Shown: positions 17,446 through 26,449 of the stretch, piece after piece
Layout of the letters: the number at the start of each line of letters is the position of its first letter
How positions within the stretch are numbered: position 1 is the stretch's first letter
Assembly (NCBI RefSeq): GCF_900116715.1
Contig: NZ_FPBM01000003.1
Span: forward strand, 456,522-520,521
Reading direction: 5' to 3'
Source of the DNA: Polaromonas sp. YR568
Lineage (GTDB): Bacteria > Pseudomonadota > Gammaproteobacteria > Burkholderiales > Burkholderiaceae_C
DNA: 64,000 bases
Position numbers and translations under genes: made by a program
Notes under the pieces: model-generated
Told to the model about the DNA's origin: nothing
What the model saw: only the letters and a program-made list of their open reading frames with translations
Database searches by the model: none

Positions 17446-19401
17446 ATGAAATACCGCCCCAGCTCTCTTTTTGCCAATGCCGTCTTCGTTTTGTCTGTGG
17501 CATTGCTGGTGGCCCTGGGCGCGTGGTACCTGGCCGAGGATGCGCAGCCCTCTTCCGCCAGCTTGCACCTGACGCAAGCCGAGTGGCAGGTGTCGAATGC
17601 GCCGGAATACAGCGCGCCGCCGCTCACGGTGGACAGCAAAACCCTGGCGGGCAGCTGGCAGCAAGCCGGGCTGCCGCAGGCCTTGCCGGCCGCAGGCGAT
17701 GCCGCCGGGGCCATCCAGACCACCTGGGTCAGGCTGTCCACACAGGGGCAGCCCCAGGCCTCCGGGCCGCTGGCGCTTTATGGCGCCCGCATCAAGGTTG
17801 AAGGCACGGTCGCGGTGTATGCCAATGGCCGGCTGGTGCACCGGGTGCAGCCGCAAGGCCAGTTGTGGAACAGCCTGTTCACCCCGTTCTGGCTGGTGCT
17901 GGACAAGCGCGCCGACGACGCGCCTCTGACCGAGATACTCCTGCGCCTCGAACACTCGCCCTCGACCCGCGTGGGTGTGTCGTCGCTATGGCTGGGCCCG
18001 CCCGAGGCCTTGCGCGGGCGCTACTACGCGCGCCAGTGGCTGCAACGCGAACTGCCCGCCACGCTGAGCGCCGCCTTTCTGGTGGTCGGCATCTTTGCGC
18101 TGTTTGTGTGGATCAAGCGCCGCCAGGAAACCGACTACCTGCTGTTTTTCAATCTCGCCGCTGTCTCGTTTGCAGGGCATCTGCACTACTACGTGGGCCT
18201 ACCCATCATCGTGGACTGGTTTGCCTGGCTGACCAGCAACGCCCTGTTCTGGCTGGTGACGGTGCTTCACTTGTTCCTTCGCCAGTTGCACGGCCGCCCG
18301 CTTACCTGGCTGACGCGCGCTGTGGTCGGTGTGACGGTGCTGGTCAGCGTGCTGACGCTGCCCGCGCTGGCGGTGTTACCAGTGTTCCCGAGCACCTCTG
18401 CCCTGGTTCCGATGATGTATGCGGTGGTCGTGTTGATGGCCGCAACCGTCTGCCTGGTGGGCGGCGTCAGCGCCTGGCGCCGCTCCAGCGAAGGGCGCAT
18501 GCTGGCCCTGGGGCTGGGCGTATGCACCTTGCTGGGCGTGCCCGACTGGCTGCTGCACAACAACGTCATCAGCCCCGAAGGCTGGTTTCTGGGGGCCTAT
18601 ACCAACGCCGTGACCTTCGCCATGTTCGGCTCGCTGATGTACTACCGGTATGTCAGCGCCATCGGCAAGGTCGAGCAGCTCAACGCCAGCCTGTCGCAAC
18701 TCAACGCCGGCCTCGAGCTGCGTTTGAAGGCGCGCGAAACTGAACTGGAGATCAGTTACCAGCGGCTGCGCGAGGCCGAGACGCGGCAGACCATCAGCGA
18801 CGAGCGCCAGCGCCTGATGCAGGACATGCACGACGGCCTGGGCTCTTATCTCATCAGCGCCATCCGATCCGTGGAGCGTGGCGATATGAGCGACCTGAAG
18901 GTTTCGCAAATCCTCAAGGACTGCCTGGACGACCTGAAGCTGACCATCGACTCGATGGAGCCGGTCGAAGCCGACCTGCTGCTTTTGCTGGCCACACTGC
19001 GCTTTCGGCTGGAGCCGCGGCTGGAAGGCACAGGCGTCGCCCTGCTGTGGGAAGTGAAGGAGTTGCCCACACTGGCATGGCTGGACCCGTCCAGTGCGCT
19101 GCACATTCTGCGCATCGTGCAAGAGACCATCGCCAACATCCTGCGCCACACCCGCGCCAGCGAAATCCGCGTCAGCACCGCACTGGCCAGCACCGGTGTG
19201 CAGGTGACGATTGAAGACAACGGCCAAGGGTTTGATGTCGACAAGGCTCTAGGCGCCGCCGCAGGGCGCGGCCTGCATAACCAGCAGCGCCGCGCACAGG
19301 CCGTGGACGGCAACGTGAGCTGGAAGTCGGGGCCTGCGGGCACGCAATTCATGCTGTGGCTGCCGCTAAAGCGCGTAGGCCAGCCATTTCCAGCGGGCTG
19401 A
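17446..19401 (+). CDS. orphan sensor histidine kinase (NarX/LiaS-like HisKA_3 type)
   Basis: About 651 residues from ATG 17446, preceded by GAAGG and beginning a membrane anchor (SLFANAVFVLSVALLVALGAWYLA); the earlier ATG 17398 is less likely. Layout: one membrane helix, a periplasmic region of about 170 residues, some six to seven membrane helices (7TM-DISM-like), and a coiled coil rich in LNASLSQLNAGLE. A dimerisation domain with MQDMHDGLGSYL (phospho-His) and an HATPase (QETIANILRHTRAS, EDNGQGFD, GRGLHNQQ) follow. No response regulator is adjacent. Its position behind paaX may be chance. Confidence 0.85.
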   Translation: MKYRPSSLFANAVFVLSVALLVALGAWYLAEDAQPSSASLHLTQAEWQVSNAPEYSAPPLTVDSKTLAGSWQQAGLPQALPAAGDAAGAIQTTWVRLSTQGQPQASGPLALYGARIKVEGTVAVYANGRLVHRVQPQGQLWNSLFTPFWLVLDKRADDAPLTEILLRLEHSPSTRVGVSSLWLGPPEALRGRYYARQWLQRELPATLSAAFLVVGIFALFVWIKRRQETDYLLFFNLAAVSFAGHLHYYVGLPIIVDWFAWLTSNALFWLVTVLHLFLRQLHGRPLTWLTRAVVGVTVLVSVLTLPALAVLPVFPSTSALVPMMYAVVVLMAATVCLVGGVSAWRRSSEGRMLALGLGVCTLLGVPDWLLHNNVISPEGWFLGAYTNAVTFAMFGSLMYYRYVSAIGKVEQLNASLSQLNAGLELRLKARETELEISYQRLREAETRQTISDERQRLMQDMHDGLGSYLISAIRSVERGDMSDLKVSQILKDCLDDLKLTIDSMEPVEADLLLLLATLRFRLEPRLEGTGVALLWEVKELPTLAWLDPSSALHILRIVQETIANILRHTRASEIRVSTALASTGVQVTIEDNGQGFDVDKALGAAAGRGLHNQQRRAQAVDGNVSWKSGPAGTQFMLWLPLKRVGQPFPAG

Positions 19402-19723
19402 GCGCGCCAGCTGACCCGCTTTGCGCACCTGGGCGCACCCTCACCGGGTCGCAGCTTCGCCCCGCCGCTGCATTCCTTTCAGACACACCGGCAGCCCCTC
19501 AACCCGCACTTGAAGAGCGCTGTCTTTTTCAGGGCGCTCCACCCTTGCCTGCGGCAGGGCCCAACCCTGTCCCGGTCTCCTCAGAATAGAGGACGCAAGC
19601 CTCTGGGAAAGTGAGTATTGTCAAAAACAGAGCGGCACCGCACAACAAAAAGGGAATCGCGCAGCCGAACGCTGAGCGTCCCGCGAGCGGCAGTACAGAT
19701 AAAAAAAACAGAAGGAGGAATCC
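19402..19723. other. intergenic region before the low-G+C operon
   Basis: 322 bp without a credible gene. GACCCG (19413-19418) can pair with CGGGTC (19445-19450) as a weak stem after the kinase gene. The last 110 bp are A-rich on this strand and end in AGAAGGAGGAATCC, a strong Shine-Dalgarno for the next gene, so a promoter for the operon is likely here. Confidence 0.5.
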
Positions 19724-21412
19724 ATGGCCAGGATAAAAACAGGCACGTCCAGTAGCGACATCGACGGCGACACCGTCGACTCGCATTCCCATTCAGAATT
19801 CGGTCCGAAAACCACTGCGCCGGCGCGGCAGGGTTCTCAGCCTCATCTGCGCAAAGCTTTTACGGGAGCTCTTCTCCTGACGTTGGCGCTTGCGTCTGGA
19901 TGCGCCAACAACTATCTCTACAGCTCAACGCGTGACAAACAGGGCGCGGCGGCCCAAACCGCATGGAAGGCTGTGGACCTCAAACCCCTCTTTGCGAAGG
20001 AACGCGCGAATCAGGTCAGGCTGCTGAAAGAAGAACAAGCCAACCAGGATGCGCTGGGTACCACAGAGCGGGACCTTCGGCTCCGGATTATTGCCAGCCA
20101 CACGCCCTTGACGGACTCGCTTGAGAAACCCATACGCAAGGCGCTCATAGCGTCTATGGGCAGCGATAGCGATCCACCAGAAGTAGCGAGTTGGCAAGAT
20201 CTTCAAGGGGAGGCGAACGACGCAGCCCTGAATAATGAACAGATAAATGCTTATGCGTTTGTAGTCATGGGTCTTGAGCCTCCAAGCTGTGAAGAGCTTA
20301 TTGATGACAAAAAAGACCCCATTGAAAACAAAACGCCAGACTACATCACGGAGTGGAAGAAGGGGGCGATTGACAAGGACAAGACTCAAGCTGACTTCGC
20401 GGTGAGCCGATACAGGGATGCATGCAAGCCTCAGAAGGAATTCGAAAAGAAACTGAACAAAGCCGGAGATACTTTTAAGAACGGCCGTGTTCACCTTGCC
20501 TGGACAACGCACGAGCGTGATCGCAAGAAACTGGATGAGATGAAAATCACGGCCAGAAATGCCCAGAACGCCTATAAGTCAGCGAAAAAGGCCTATGTCG
20601 ATGCCGTCGACGCCGCCGAAGGAGCAAAGAACGAGAAAGATAAAACGTCGGCTCAAGAAGGTGTGGATAAAGCCAAAGCTCTGCTGGTCGCAGCCGTCGA
20701 CAAGCTCGACCACTTGCCCGACCCCATATCCCGCCTGTTCCTCAGCAAAGAAAAGGTCGCCTCCCTTCAGGAGTTCATCGCCAGCCTGACGGACTCGACG
20801 GAGACACCTACGACCAAGGCAAAAGGGAAAATCGCCGCAGCTGCTGTGCTTTTTCCGAAAATCATCGATGACGCCAATGCAGCCCTGGCCGCAGCCAGGA
20901 AGCCGATGCAAACACCACTGCTCATAGCGCGTGACGGTTTCGAGCTAAAGGCAAAGGCGGCGGCAAAGGATCTGGCGGCCCAAGAAGCGGTCGTCAAGTT
21001 ATCGCGTGCCATCTTCGATACCGAACTGGCCCGAATGGAGGCGCTTCGCGCCGCCAACGCGCAGCTCCACGACACCACCAAAGTACCCGCCGCCGCACTG
21101 AAACTCCATCTCACGGCAGCTGAGACGAAGTACCCCTCGGCCGCGGAGACCATTGAGTTTTCCGTCCTGAAATACCTGGACGCCGTAGGCGCCCTGGATG
21201 CCCGCAAGCTCAAGCTCGAATACGCCCGCTGGGACGCATTCTCGGAGCGCAAGGTGGCTTATGCGGAGGATGCCGCGGCGCAATGGCAATCACTGATCAA
21301 CACCACGGTTGCGCAGCTAGCCGCTTATCACGAAGAGGGTTGGACCACCGAGAAATCACTGGCTCCAATTAACTCGGCCTTGTTGCTCTTGATCGGATTA
21401 AGGGGAAATTGA
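19724..21412 (+). CDS. uncharacterised coiled-coil lipoprotein with long N-terminal extension
   Basis: 562 residues, not recognised. The start is set by a very strong Shine-Dalgarno. A hydrophobic stretch with lipobox LALASGC puts the lipidated Cys at residue 60. The signal peptide therefore carries an unusual 42-residue hydrophilic N-terminal extension rich in Ser, His and Asp. The mature part is highly charged and helical, with Lys/Ala/Glu-rich coiled-coil segments (NAQNAYKSAKKAYVDAVDAA, residues about 285-305) and no catalytic motif I can name. G+C is visibly lower than in the flanks. The stop overlaps the next start (TGATG). Likely anchored in the envelope; function unknown. Confidence 0.75.
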   Translation: MARIKTGTSSSDIDGDTVDSHSHSEFGPKTTAPARQGSQPHLRKAFTGALLLTLALASGCANNYLYSSTRDKQGAAAQTAWKAVDLKPLFAKERANQVRLLKEEQANQDALGTTERDLRLRIIASHTPLTDSLEKPIRKALIASMGSDSDPPEVASWQDLQGEANDAALNNEQINAYAFVVMGLEPPSCEELIDDKKDPIENKTPDYITEWKKGAIDKDKTQADFAVSRYRDACKPQKEFEKKLNKAGDTFKNGRVHLAWTTHERDRKKLDEMKITARNAQNAYKSAKKAYVDAVDAAEGAKNEKDKTSAQEGVDKAKALLVAAVDKLDHLPDPISRLFLSKEKVASLQEFIASLTDSTETPTTKAKGKIAAAAVLFPKIIDDANAALAAARKPMQTPLLIARDGFELKAKAAAKDLAAQEAVVKLSRAIFDTELARMEALRAANAQLHDTTKVPAAALKLHLTAAETKYPSAAETIEFSVLKYLDAVGALDARKLKLEYARWDAFSERKVAYAEDAAAQWQSLINTTVAQLAAYHEEGWTTEKSLAPINSALLLLIGLRGN

Positions 21413-21984
21413 TGAAAGCTTTACTCGCCGTTTTGGTTGCCAGCTCAATCCTGATGGGCTGCGCAACCGACCCCCATGTGCTCGAAGAGGCCAACCTTAC
21501 CGTCGGCATGATGGGCGAACTCAAAGGTGAAATTGACAACTACCGGAAGGTACAACAGCTGGAAGACAAGTACCGCAATGACTTTATTGCCGGTCAACGC
21601 AGCCGGATTTCAACCTTTAGCGAAAACCTCAAAGAGTTCACTCCGAAACTGGTCGCACCCGCCGTCAAAAACCAGGCCGAAGCGTACAAGCGCCTGCGAG
21701 AGGTTTCTGAAATTCGCGCAGCCCGCATCGCCACCGGCCCTGTGGAAGTTGAGCTCAAGCTGGTGGAGCCCTTGCCCGACGTAGGCCCTCAACTGAGCGC
21801 AGCACAGGTGGCGACCTCACCACTTGCTTCAGAGCTCGGCCGAAAAGAGCGGCTTGAAAACATCCGGAAGTTTGCAAAAGATGTCCACGATGGCATCAAA
21901 GACAACCTCAAGAAGATTGAAGACGCGAACGGCAGCGTGACGGCCGCCAAGCCACCAGTCCAGACACAAGTCAAAACACAGTAA
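21412..21984 (+). CDS. uncharacterised small lipoprotein
   Basis: 190 residues from ATG 21412 (AAGGGG upstream); it overlaps the previous stop by one base. The signal peptide MKALLAVLVASSILMGC ends in a clear lipobox (LMGC, Cys17). The rest is predominantly helical and charged, with a Lys/Glu-rich C-terminal segment (RKERLENIRKFAKDVHDGIK) and a Pro/Gln/Thr tail. No family recognised. Translational coupling to the preceding lipoprotein suggests that they act together. Confidence 0.75.
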   Translation: MKALLAVLVASSILMGCATDPHVLEEANLTVGMMGELKGEIDNYRKVQQLEDKYRNDFIAGQRSRISTFSENLKEFTPKLVAPAVKNQAEAYKRLREVSEIRAARIATGPVEVELKLVEPLPDVGPQLSAAQVATSPLASELGRKERLENIRKFAKDVHDGIKDNLKKIEDANGSVTAAKPPVQTQVKTQ

Positions 21985-22000
21985 ACAAAGGAGTCAAAAA

Positions 22001-22456
22001 ATGGCCACAAATGCTGCTGTTCCCAATCTTCCCGATGTCAGCCAACTTGATTTTGGCCCTGCTGCTCAGAATTTCGATGACATGGGCAACGAAGAATTCA
22101 AGCGATTTCTCGAAGTCTGGTTTACCCAGGGGGGCGCATTGACCAGCACGATCAGCCTGGCGCTGAAGATGCAGAACATTACGGCGGGCGCTGAAGCCGC
22201 AGCGTGGGCGGCAGAGGGCATCGCGGCAGACAAGCAAGTTGGCAGGCTTCGCCGGATGATGGATGAATTTCGCGCCAACCAATCCACCATCAAAGCCCCC
22301 ACCGCGGCAACCGTTCAGAAGGTAAAAGACCTGGCCCAGATTGTCGGGAACCTGCAGGCAGCGCAGCTCCAGGCCCAGGCGATTGCAGCCGCGGTAGCGT
22401 CAGTATTTATCGCCAGCAACAAGGTATTCAGCTCTGCCGCGCCGCCTCCGGCTTGA
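22001..22456 (+). CDS. uncharacterised Ala-rich helical protein
   Basis: 151 residues; Shine-Dalgarno AAAGGAG. There is no signal peptide or lipobox. Residues 30-80 read as an amphipathic helix pair (FKRFLEVWFTQGGALTSTIS...AAAWAAEGIAADKQ). Residues 105-145 form a long Ala/Gln-rich helix (LQAAQLQAQAIAAAVASVFIA) that is hydrophobic enough to be membrane-active or to pack in an oligomer. It is the third gene of the low-G+C operon, 16 nt after the second. No homologue is recognised. It could be a substrate or partner of the two lipoproteins; this is inference. Confidence 0.65.
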   Translation: MATNAAVPNLPDVSQLDFGPAAQNFDDMGNEEFKRFLEVWFTQGGALTSTISLALKMQNITAGAEAAAWAAEGIAADKQVGRLRRMMDEFRANQSTIKAPTAATVQKVKDLAQIVGNLQAAQLQAQAIAAAVASVFIASNKVFSSAAPPPA

Positions 22457-22516
22457 GGCGAACGGTCAGATTGCGCCGCGGTTCACCAAGCGGCCAATCA
22501 CCTGCGCCGGCTGGCC

Positions 22517-22753
22517 TTATTCGGGCAACTCAGCTTCAAAACGCTTCAGCTCTTCTTCGATAGTTCCGCGGCTGTCGAAGTCTTTCTGCGCCTGGCCGTA
22601 CCAATACTCGGCATTGCCCAGGTCGCCTTCCTCAATGTGCAGGATGCCGTGCAGCCAGGCGCCCAGCTGCGATTCATCGCTCTGCACCACAACATGTGCT
22701 TCATTCCAGCGCCCCGCGCGCATGTGGTCCAGGGCTTGGCGAAGATCGGCCAT
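22517..22753 (-). CDS. small TPR-like protein
   Basis: 78 residues with Shine-Dalgarno AAGGAAC. It has two helix-turn-helix units, ALDHMRAGRWNEAHVVVQSD and ILHIEEGDLGNAEYWYGQAQ, resembling tetratricopeptide repeats (Gly-Ala-Tyr positions conserved). It is a conserved small cytoplasmic protein of Burkholderiales, as I recall the family, with no known function. It stands alone between convergent and unrelated genes. Confidence 0.7.
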   Translation of the reverse strand: MADLRQALDHMRAGRWNEAHVVVQSDESQLGAWLHGILHIEEGDLGNAEYWYGQAQKDFDSRGTIEEELKRFEAELPE

Positions 22754-22862
22754 CGGCAGTTCCTTGAATTGGGTTGGATGACTGGAATGTATCGCTTGCG
22801 CGCCATTCCTGCTCCGCTACCGGCAAAGTTCTGCCGAAACAGGGCTATGCCTCCCCAAACCT

Positions 22863-23480
22863 CTAGATAAGCTGCAAAACCTGCGGCAGCGGGCGCCGCG
22901 GTTTTTGCGGCCAGTTTTCCGGCATGGCCACACCCACCGCGACCAGCAGGGCGGGGACTTCATCCACCGCCAGCTTGAACTCGCGCGCCACGGCTTCAGC
23001 GTCAAAACCGATCATGGGCGCTGAGCCCAGCTTCATGGCCTGCGCGGCATACATCAAGGTGCCGGCGCCCAGCGCTGCGGAGCGGATTGCCTCATCGCGC
23101 TGCCGCTGCGGTTGCCCCGCATACAGGCTGGCGGCAGCCCCTTGCCAGCCGGGCACCATGGCCGCGGGCATGAAACCGGCATCCACTGACGGTGCGAGCC
23201 TGTCCGGCAATGTCTCGGCGTTGGGCAGCTGGCCGCACACAATAAAAGTGACCGCGGCCTCCGTGACTTTGGCCTGGTCCCACGCAAGCTTTCGCAGCCG
23301 CGCCTTGGCGTCGGCCGTGCGCACGGCGATAAATCGCCAGTTCTGCAGATTGAAAGAGGTCGGCGCCTTGGTGGCCAGGCGAATGAGCTCCTGGATTTGC
23401 GCGTCGTCGAGGGTTTGCGATGCGTCGAACAGATTGGTGGTGCGGCGCTCTTCGATGGCCTGGATGAAGGGATGCGTCAT
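22863..23480 (-). CDS. nitroreductase-family FMN oxidoreductase
   Basis: 205 residues. RRTTNLFDASQTL near the N-terminus and KAPTSFNLQNWRFIAV form the FMN phosphate-binding region; the C-terminal DEVPALLVAVGVAMPENWPQKPRRPLPQVLQ is typical of the HadB/RutE/NfnB-like branch. It likely reduces nitro or quinone compounds with NAD(P)H. Start ATG 23480 follows AAGGAAA. It is 115 nt downstream of the SDR gene at 23596-24384 on the same strand, so the two may be co-transcribed and under the LysR gene at 24506. Confidence 0.85.
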   Translation of the reverse strand: MTHPFIQAIEERRTTNLFDASQTLDDAQIQELIRLATKAPTSFNLQNWRFIAVRTADAKARLRKLAWDQAKVTEAAVTFIVCGQLPNAETLPDRLAPSVDAGFMPAAMVPGWQGAAASLYAGQPQRQRDEAIRSAALGAGTLMYAAQAMKLGSAPMIGFDAEAVAREFKLAVDEVPALLVAVGVAMPENWPQKPRRPLPQVLQLI

Positions 23481-23595
23481 GGATATTTCCTTTTTTTGGA
23501 CAAAAGAATCCCCGCCTTGCCTGGTGCGGCAAGGTTCAAGGATGAATGGGTGAACGGGTGAATGCGGCCAGTTGCCGCAGTGGGTGGACTAAGGG

Positions 23596-24384
23596 CTAGA
23601 CCACGGTGTCGACGACACCGCCGTCGACCCGAAGCGCCGCGCCCGTCGTGGCGGACGCCTGCTCGGAACTGACATAGAGAATCATGTTGGCCACCTCTTC
23701 AACCCGGGCCGCGCGCCGGATGATGGAAGAGCTTCTGTGGGTGTTGACGAAATCGGCGGCGACCTTTTCAAGACTCTCGCCGGTGCGCTCCACATCGGCC
23801 TTGAGCATTTCGGCCACGCCCTCGGAAAGGGTGGGCCCCGGTAGCACGGCATTGACCGTCACGCCCGTTCCGGCCAGGCGCTTGGCCAGCCCGCGTGACA
23901 CCGCCAGTTGCGCGGTTTTTGTGAAGCCGTAATGGATCATGTCCGAAGGGATGTTGACGCCCGACTCCGACGAGATAAAAACAATGCGCCCCCATCCGCG
24001 CCGCACCATGCCCGGCCCGTAGGCCCTGGACAGTTGCACGCCCGACATGACGTTGACCTCAAAGAATCGCCGCCATTCGCTATTGGGCGTTTCAAAAAAG
24101 TCCTGCGGCCCGAATATGCCCAGGTTGTTGATCAGGATGTCGAAGTCCGGGTATTGCGCAACCAGCCGTGCGCAGGTGGCTTCATCGCTCAGGTCGCCGG
24201 CAAAGCCCTCGACCTTGCCCGGCGCGCCGCCCAGTTGCGCGATGGCGGCGGCCAGGCTTTTTTCGCTGCGCCCGTTGATGACGACATGCGCGCCCGCCGC
24301 CAGAAAACCCTTGGCGGCGGCAAAGCCGATACCGCTGCTTGAACCGGTGATAAGAACCCGGCGCCCTGTGAAGTCAATGATCAT
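23596..24384 (-). CDS. SDR-family oxidoreductase
   Basis: 262-residue short-chain dehydrogenase. The cofactor motif TGSSSGIG is at residues 13-20, NNLG follows the fourth strand, catalytic Ser is in ISSESG, and the Tyr/Lys pair is YGFTKTAQ. GPTLSEGV and the C-terminal ATTGAALRVDGGVV are standard. The substrate is unknown. ATG 24384 has AAGGAG upstream. Divergent from the LysR gene at 24506, its probable regulator. Confidence 0.9.
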   Translation of the reverse strand: MIIDFTGRRVLITGSSSGIGFAAAKGFLAAGAHVVINGRSEKSLAAAIAQLGGAPGKVEGFAGDLSDEATCARLVAQYPDFDILINNLGIFGPQDFFETPNSEWRRFFEVNVMSGVQLSRAYGPGMVRRGWGRIVFISSESGVNIPSDMIHYGFTKTAQLAVSRGLAKRLAGTGVTVNAVLPGPTLSEGVAEMLKADVERTGESLEKVAADFVNTHRSSSIIRRAARVEEVANMILYVSSEQASATTGAALRVDGGVVDTVV

Positions 24385-24444
24385 GGTGAAAGCTCCTTGT
24401 GCATGTCCCTGTGATGGCCTCTACTGTGAATCATTTGCCGTTCA

Positions 24445-24466
24445 TTGATAATCGCCTCGATATCAA
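24445..24466. promoter_or_regulatory. inverted repeat between SDR and LysR genes (putative LysR site)
   Basis: TTGATA (24445-24450) and TATCAA (24461-24466) form an inverted repeat with a 10-nt spacer in the 121-bp divergent promoter region. A dyad of this type in an AT-rich divergent spacer fits a LysR-type T-N11-A recognition site. Confidence 0.45.
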
Positions 24467-24505
24467 ATTCACTGTTCGATAAATTCGAAAGCTGAGGCCA
24501 GTCAC

Positions 24506-25414
24506 ATGGACCGCATCGACGCGTTGAGGATGTTCATCGAAACCGCGGAAGCCGGCAGCTTCTCGGCCGTGGCGCGGCAACGCGCGATTGCCACCTCCAC
24601 CGTCACGCTGGCGATCAACCAGCTCGAAGAAGAGTTCGGCGCGCGGCTGTTGGTTCGCTCCACCCGCCGCCTGGTCTTCACGCATGAAGGCGAAAAGCTG
24701 CTGGGCGATGCGCGCCGCCTGGTGTCCGACTGGGACGTGGCGATGTCAGGGCAGAGGCTGGAAGGGCCCCTGACCGGGCCCATCCGCGTCACCGCCTCGC
24801 ATGACTTTGGCCGCTCAAGGCTGCGGCCCTGCCTGGATGCGTTTCAGGCCAGCCACCCCGGCATTCATATCAGCCTGATGCTCAACGACAGCAACCTGGA
24901 CCTGATGGACGAGCAGATCGACCTGGCGCTTCGCAACGGTCCCCTGCCCGACTCCAGTTTGCGCGCCCGCCTGCTGCTGCGAAACGAGCGGCTGGTGTGC
25001 GCATCGCCCGCCTACTGGGGCCGCGCCGGCAAGCCCGCACACCCCAAAGACCTGGCCGGCCACAACTGCCTGGTACTGGCGCGGCCCGGCGCGCCGCTGG
25101 TGGCATGGCCGTTTCGCGAGGGCTCAAAGCCCTTCAGCGTCAAGGTCTCCGGCGACCGGCAGGTGGACGACGGCAGCATCCTGCGTGACTGGGCACTGGC
25201 AGGAGTCGGCGTGGCCTTCAAGAACCGCCTGGACATCCAGCATGAGCTGCAGGCCGGCACGCTGGAGACGGCGCTCGACGACTATGTTGTCGGGCCCACC
25301 GATCTTTATGCGGTGCACCCCGGCGGCGCGCCCAGCCGGCGCGTGCTGGCTTTGGTGGATTTTCTGGCGCAATCGCTGGCGGAGCCCGGCGAAAGAAACG
25401 CCGTCAAAATTTAA
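24506..25414 (+). CDS. LysR-family transcriptional regulator
   Basis: 302 residues. N-terminal winged helix: MDRIDALRMFIETAEAGSFSAVARQRAIATSTVTLAINQLEEEFGARLL. The effector domain is of the usual periplasmic-binding type. The closest look is the CrgA/DsdC-like 'quinone/short-chain dehydrogenase' subgroup that usually controls an adjacent divergent oxidoreductase. Its last codons overlap the end of the convergent LysR gene (25411). Confidence 0.9.
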   Translation: MDRIDALRMFIETAEAGSFSAVARQRAIATSTVTLAINQLEEEFGARLLVRSTRRLVFTHEGEKLLGDARRLVSDWDVAMSGQRLEGPLTGPIRVTASHDFGRSRLRPCLDAFQASHPGIHISLMLNDSNLDLMDEQIDLALRNGPLPDSSLRARLLLRNERLVCASPAYWGRAGKPAHPKDLAGHNCLVLARPGAPLVAWPFREGSKPFSVKVSGDRQVDDGSILRDWALAGVGVAFKNRLDIQHELQAGTLETALDDYVVGPTDLYAVHPGGAPSRRVLALVDFLAQSLAEPGERNAVKI

Positions 25415-26310
25415 TGCGCCCAGGGCGGCACCTGCAACGCCGCCACCAGAAAGTCCACCAGCCGCCGCACTTTCAAGGGCAGCTGTTTGCGTGTGGGGTA
25501 GACGGCAAAGATGCCCAGCTCGACCGCACGAAACTCCGGCATAAGTTCCACCAGCGCGCCGCTGCGCAGGTCTTCATGAACAAGGAAATCCGGCTGCAGG
25601 ATGACGCCCTGGTGCGCCAGTGCCGCAGCCCGGCAGGTATCGCCGTTGTTGGCGTGGATACGTGAGCGTGTGTTCACCGTCACTTCCCCTTTGGGCCCTT
25701 GAAAGCTCCACACATCGCCCGTCGCCCAGTAGCTGTACGACACCACCTCGTGCGAAGCGAGCTCGTGCGGATGCACGGGCGTGCCGTGCTGCGCCAGGTA
25801 AGCCGGTGAAGCGCAGAGCACCATGCGCGTGCGGGCCAGCGGGCGGCTCACCAGGCTGGAGTCGGCGAGCCGCGCAATACGCACCACCAGGTCATAGCCC
25901 TCCTCGACCAGGTCGACCACGCGGTCCGACAGCACGATCTCCAGGCTGACCTGTGGGTTCTCCGCCGCGAAGCGCCCCCACAGCGCGGCCAGGTGCAGCA
26001 CGCCAAAGGTCTGCGGTGCGCCTATGCGCAAGCGGCCCTGTGCCTCGACAGCGCTGGAGCCCACTTCAGCTTCGGCCTCCTGAACCGCGAGCAACACCTC
26101 TTTGCAGCGCTGGTAGTAAGTCTGGCCTTCGCTCGTCAGCGAGAGGCGGCGCGTCGTGCGCTGCAACAGGCGCGTGCCCAGGTGCGACTCCAGCTCGTTC
26201 ACATGGCGCGACACCGCGGGTTTTGACAGCCCGGTCGTGTCGATGGCGCCGACAAAGCTGCCGGCCTCAACGACCGCCGCAAAGGTTTTCATGGCTTGAA
26301 GAATGTCCAT
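25411..26310 (-). CDS. LysR-family transcriptional regulator
   Basis: 299 residues from ATG 26310, chosen over the TTG at 26325. Helix-turn-helix: MDILQAMKTFAAVVEAGSFVGAIDTTGLSKPAVSRHVNELESHLGTRLL. The effector domain (IGAPQTFGVLHLAALWGRFAAENP) follows. It is divergent from the cysteine hydrolase gene at 26450, with a 139-bp AT-rich spacer, and is the likely regulator of the 26450-28814 gene set. Confidence 0.9.
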   Translation of the reverse strand: MDILQAMKTFAAVVEAGSFVGAIDTTGLSKPAVSRHVNELESHLGTRLLQRTTRRLSLTSEGQTYYQRCKEVLLAVQEAEAEVGSSAVEAQGRLRIGAPQTFGVLHLAALWGRFAAENPQVSLEIVLSDRVVDLVEEGYDLVVRIARLADSSLVSRPLARTRMVLCASPAYLAQHGTPVHPHELASHEVVSYSYWATGDVWSFQGPKGEVTVNTRSRIHANNGDTCRAAALAHQGVILQPDFLVHEDLRSGALVELMPEFRAVELGIFAVYPTRKQLPLKVRRLVDFLVAALQVPPWAH

Positions 26311-26449
26311 AGTCTCGAATTTCAAAACAATATATGCAGCATAAGGCTGTTTATCTCCAAATTGTTCCCCAATAAAGTTCTTCTACGCCAGCAAACCTGC
26401 CGGCGATACCGCGCCAATCCAATCCATCCCAATCCACACGGAGAGAACC

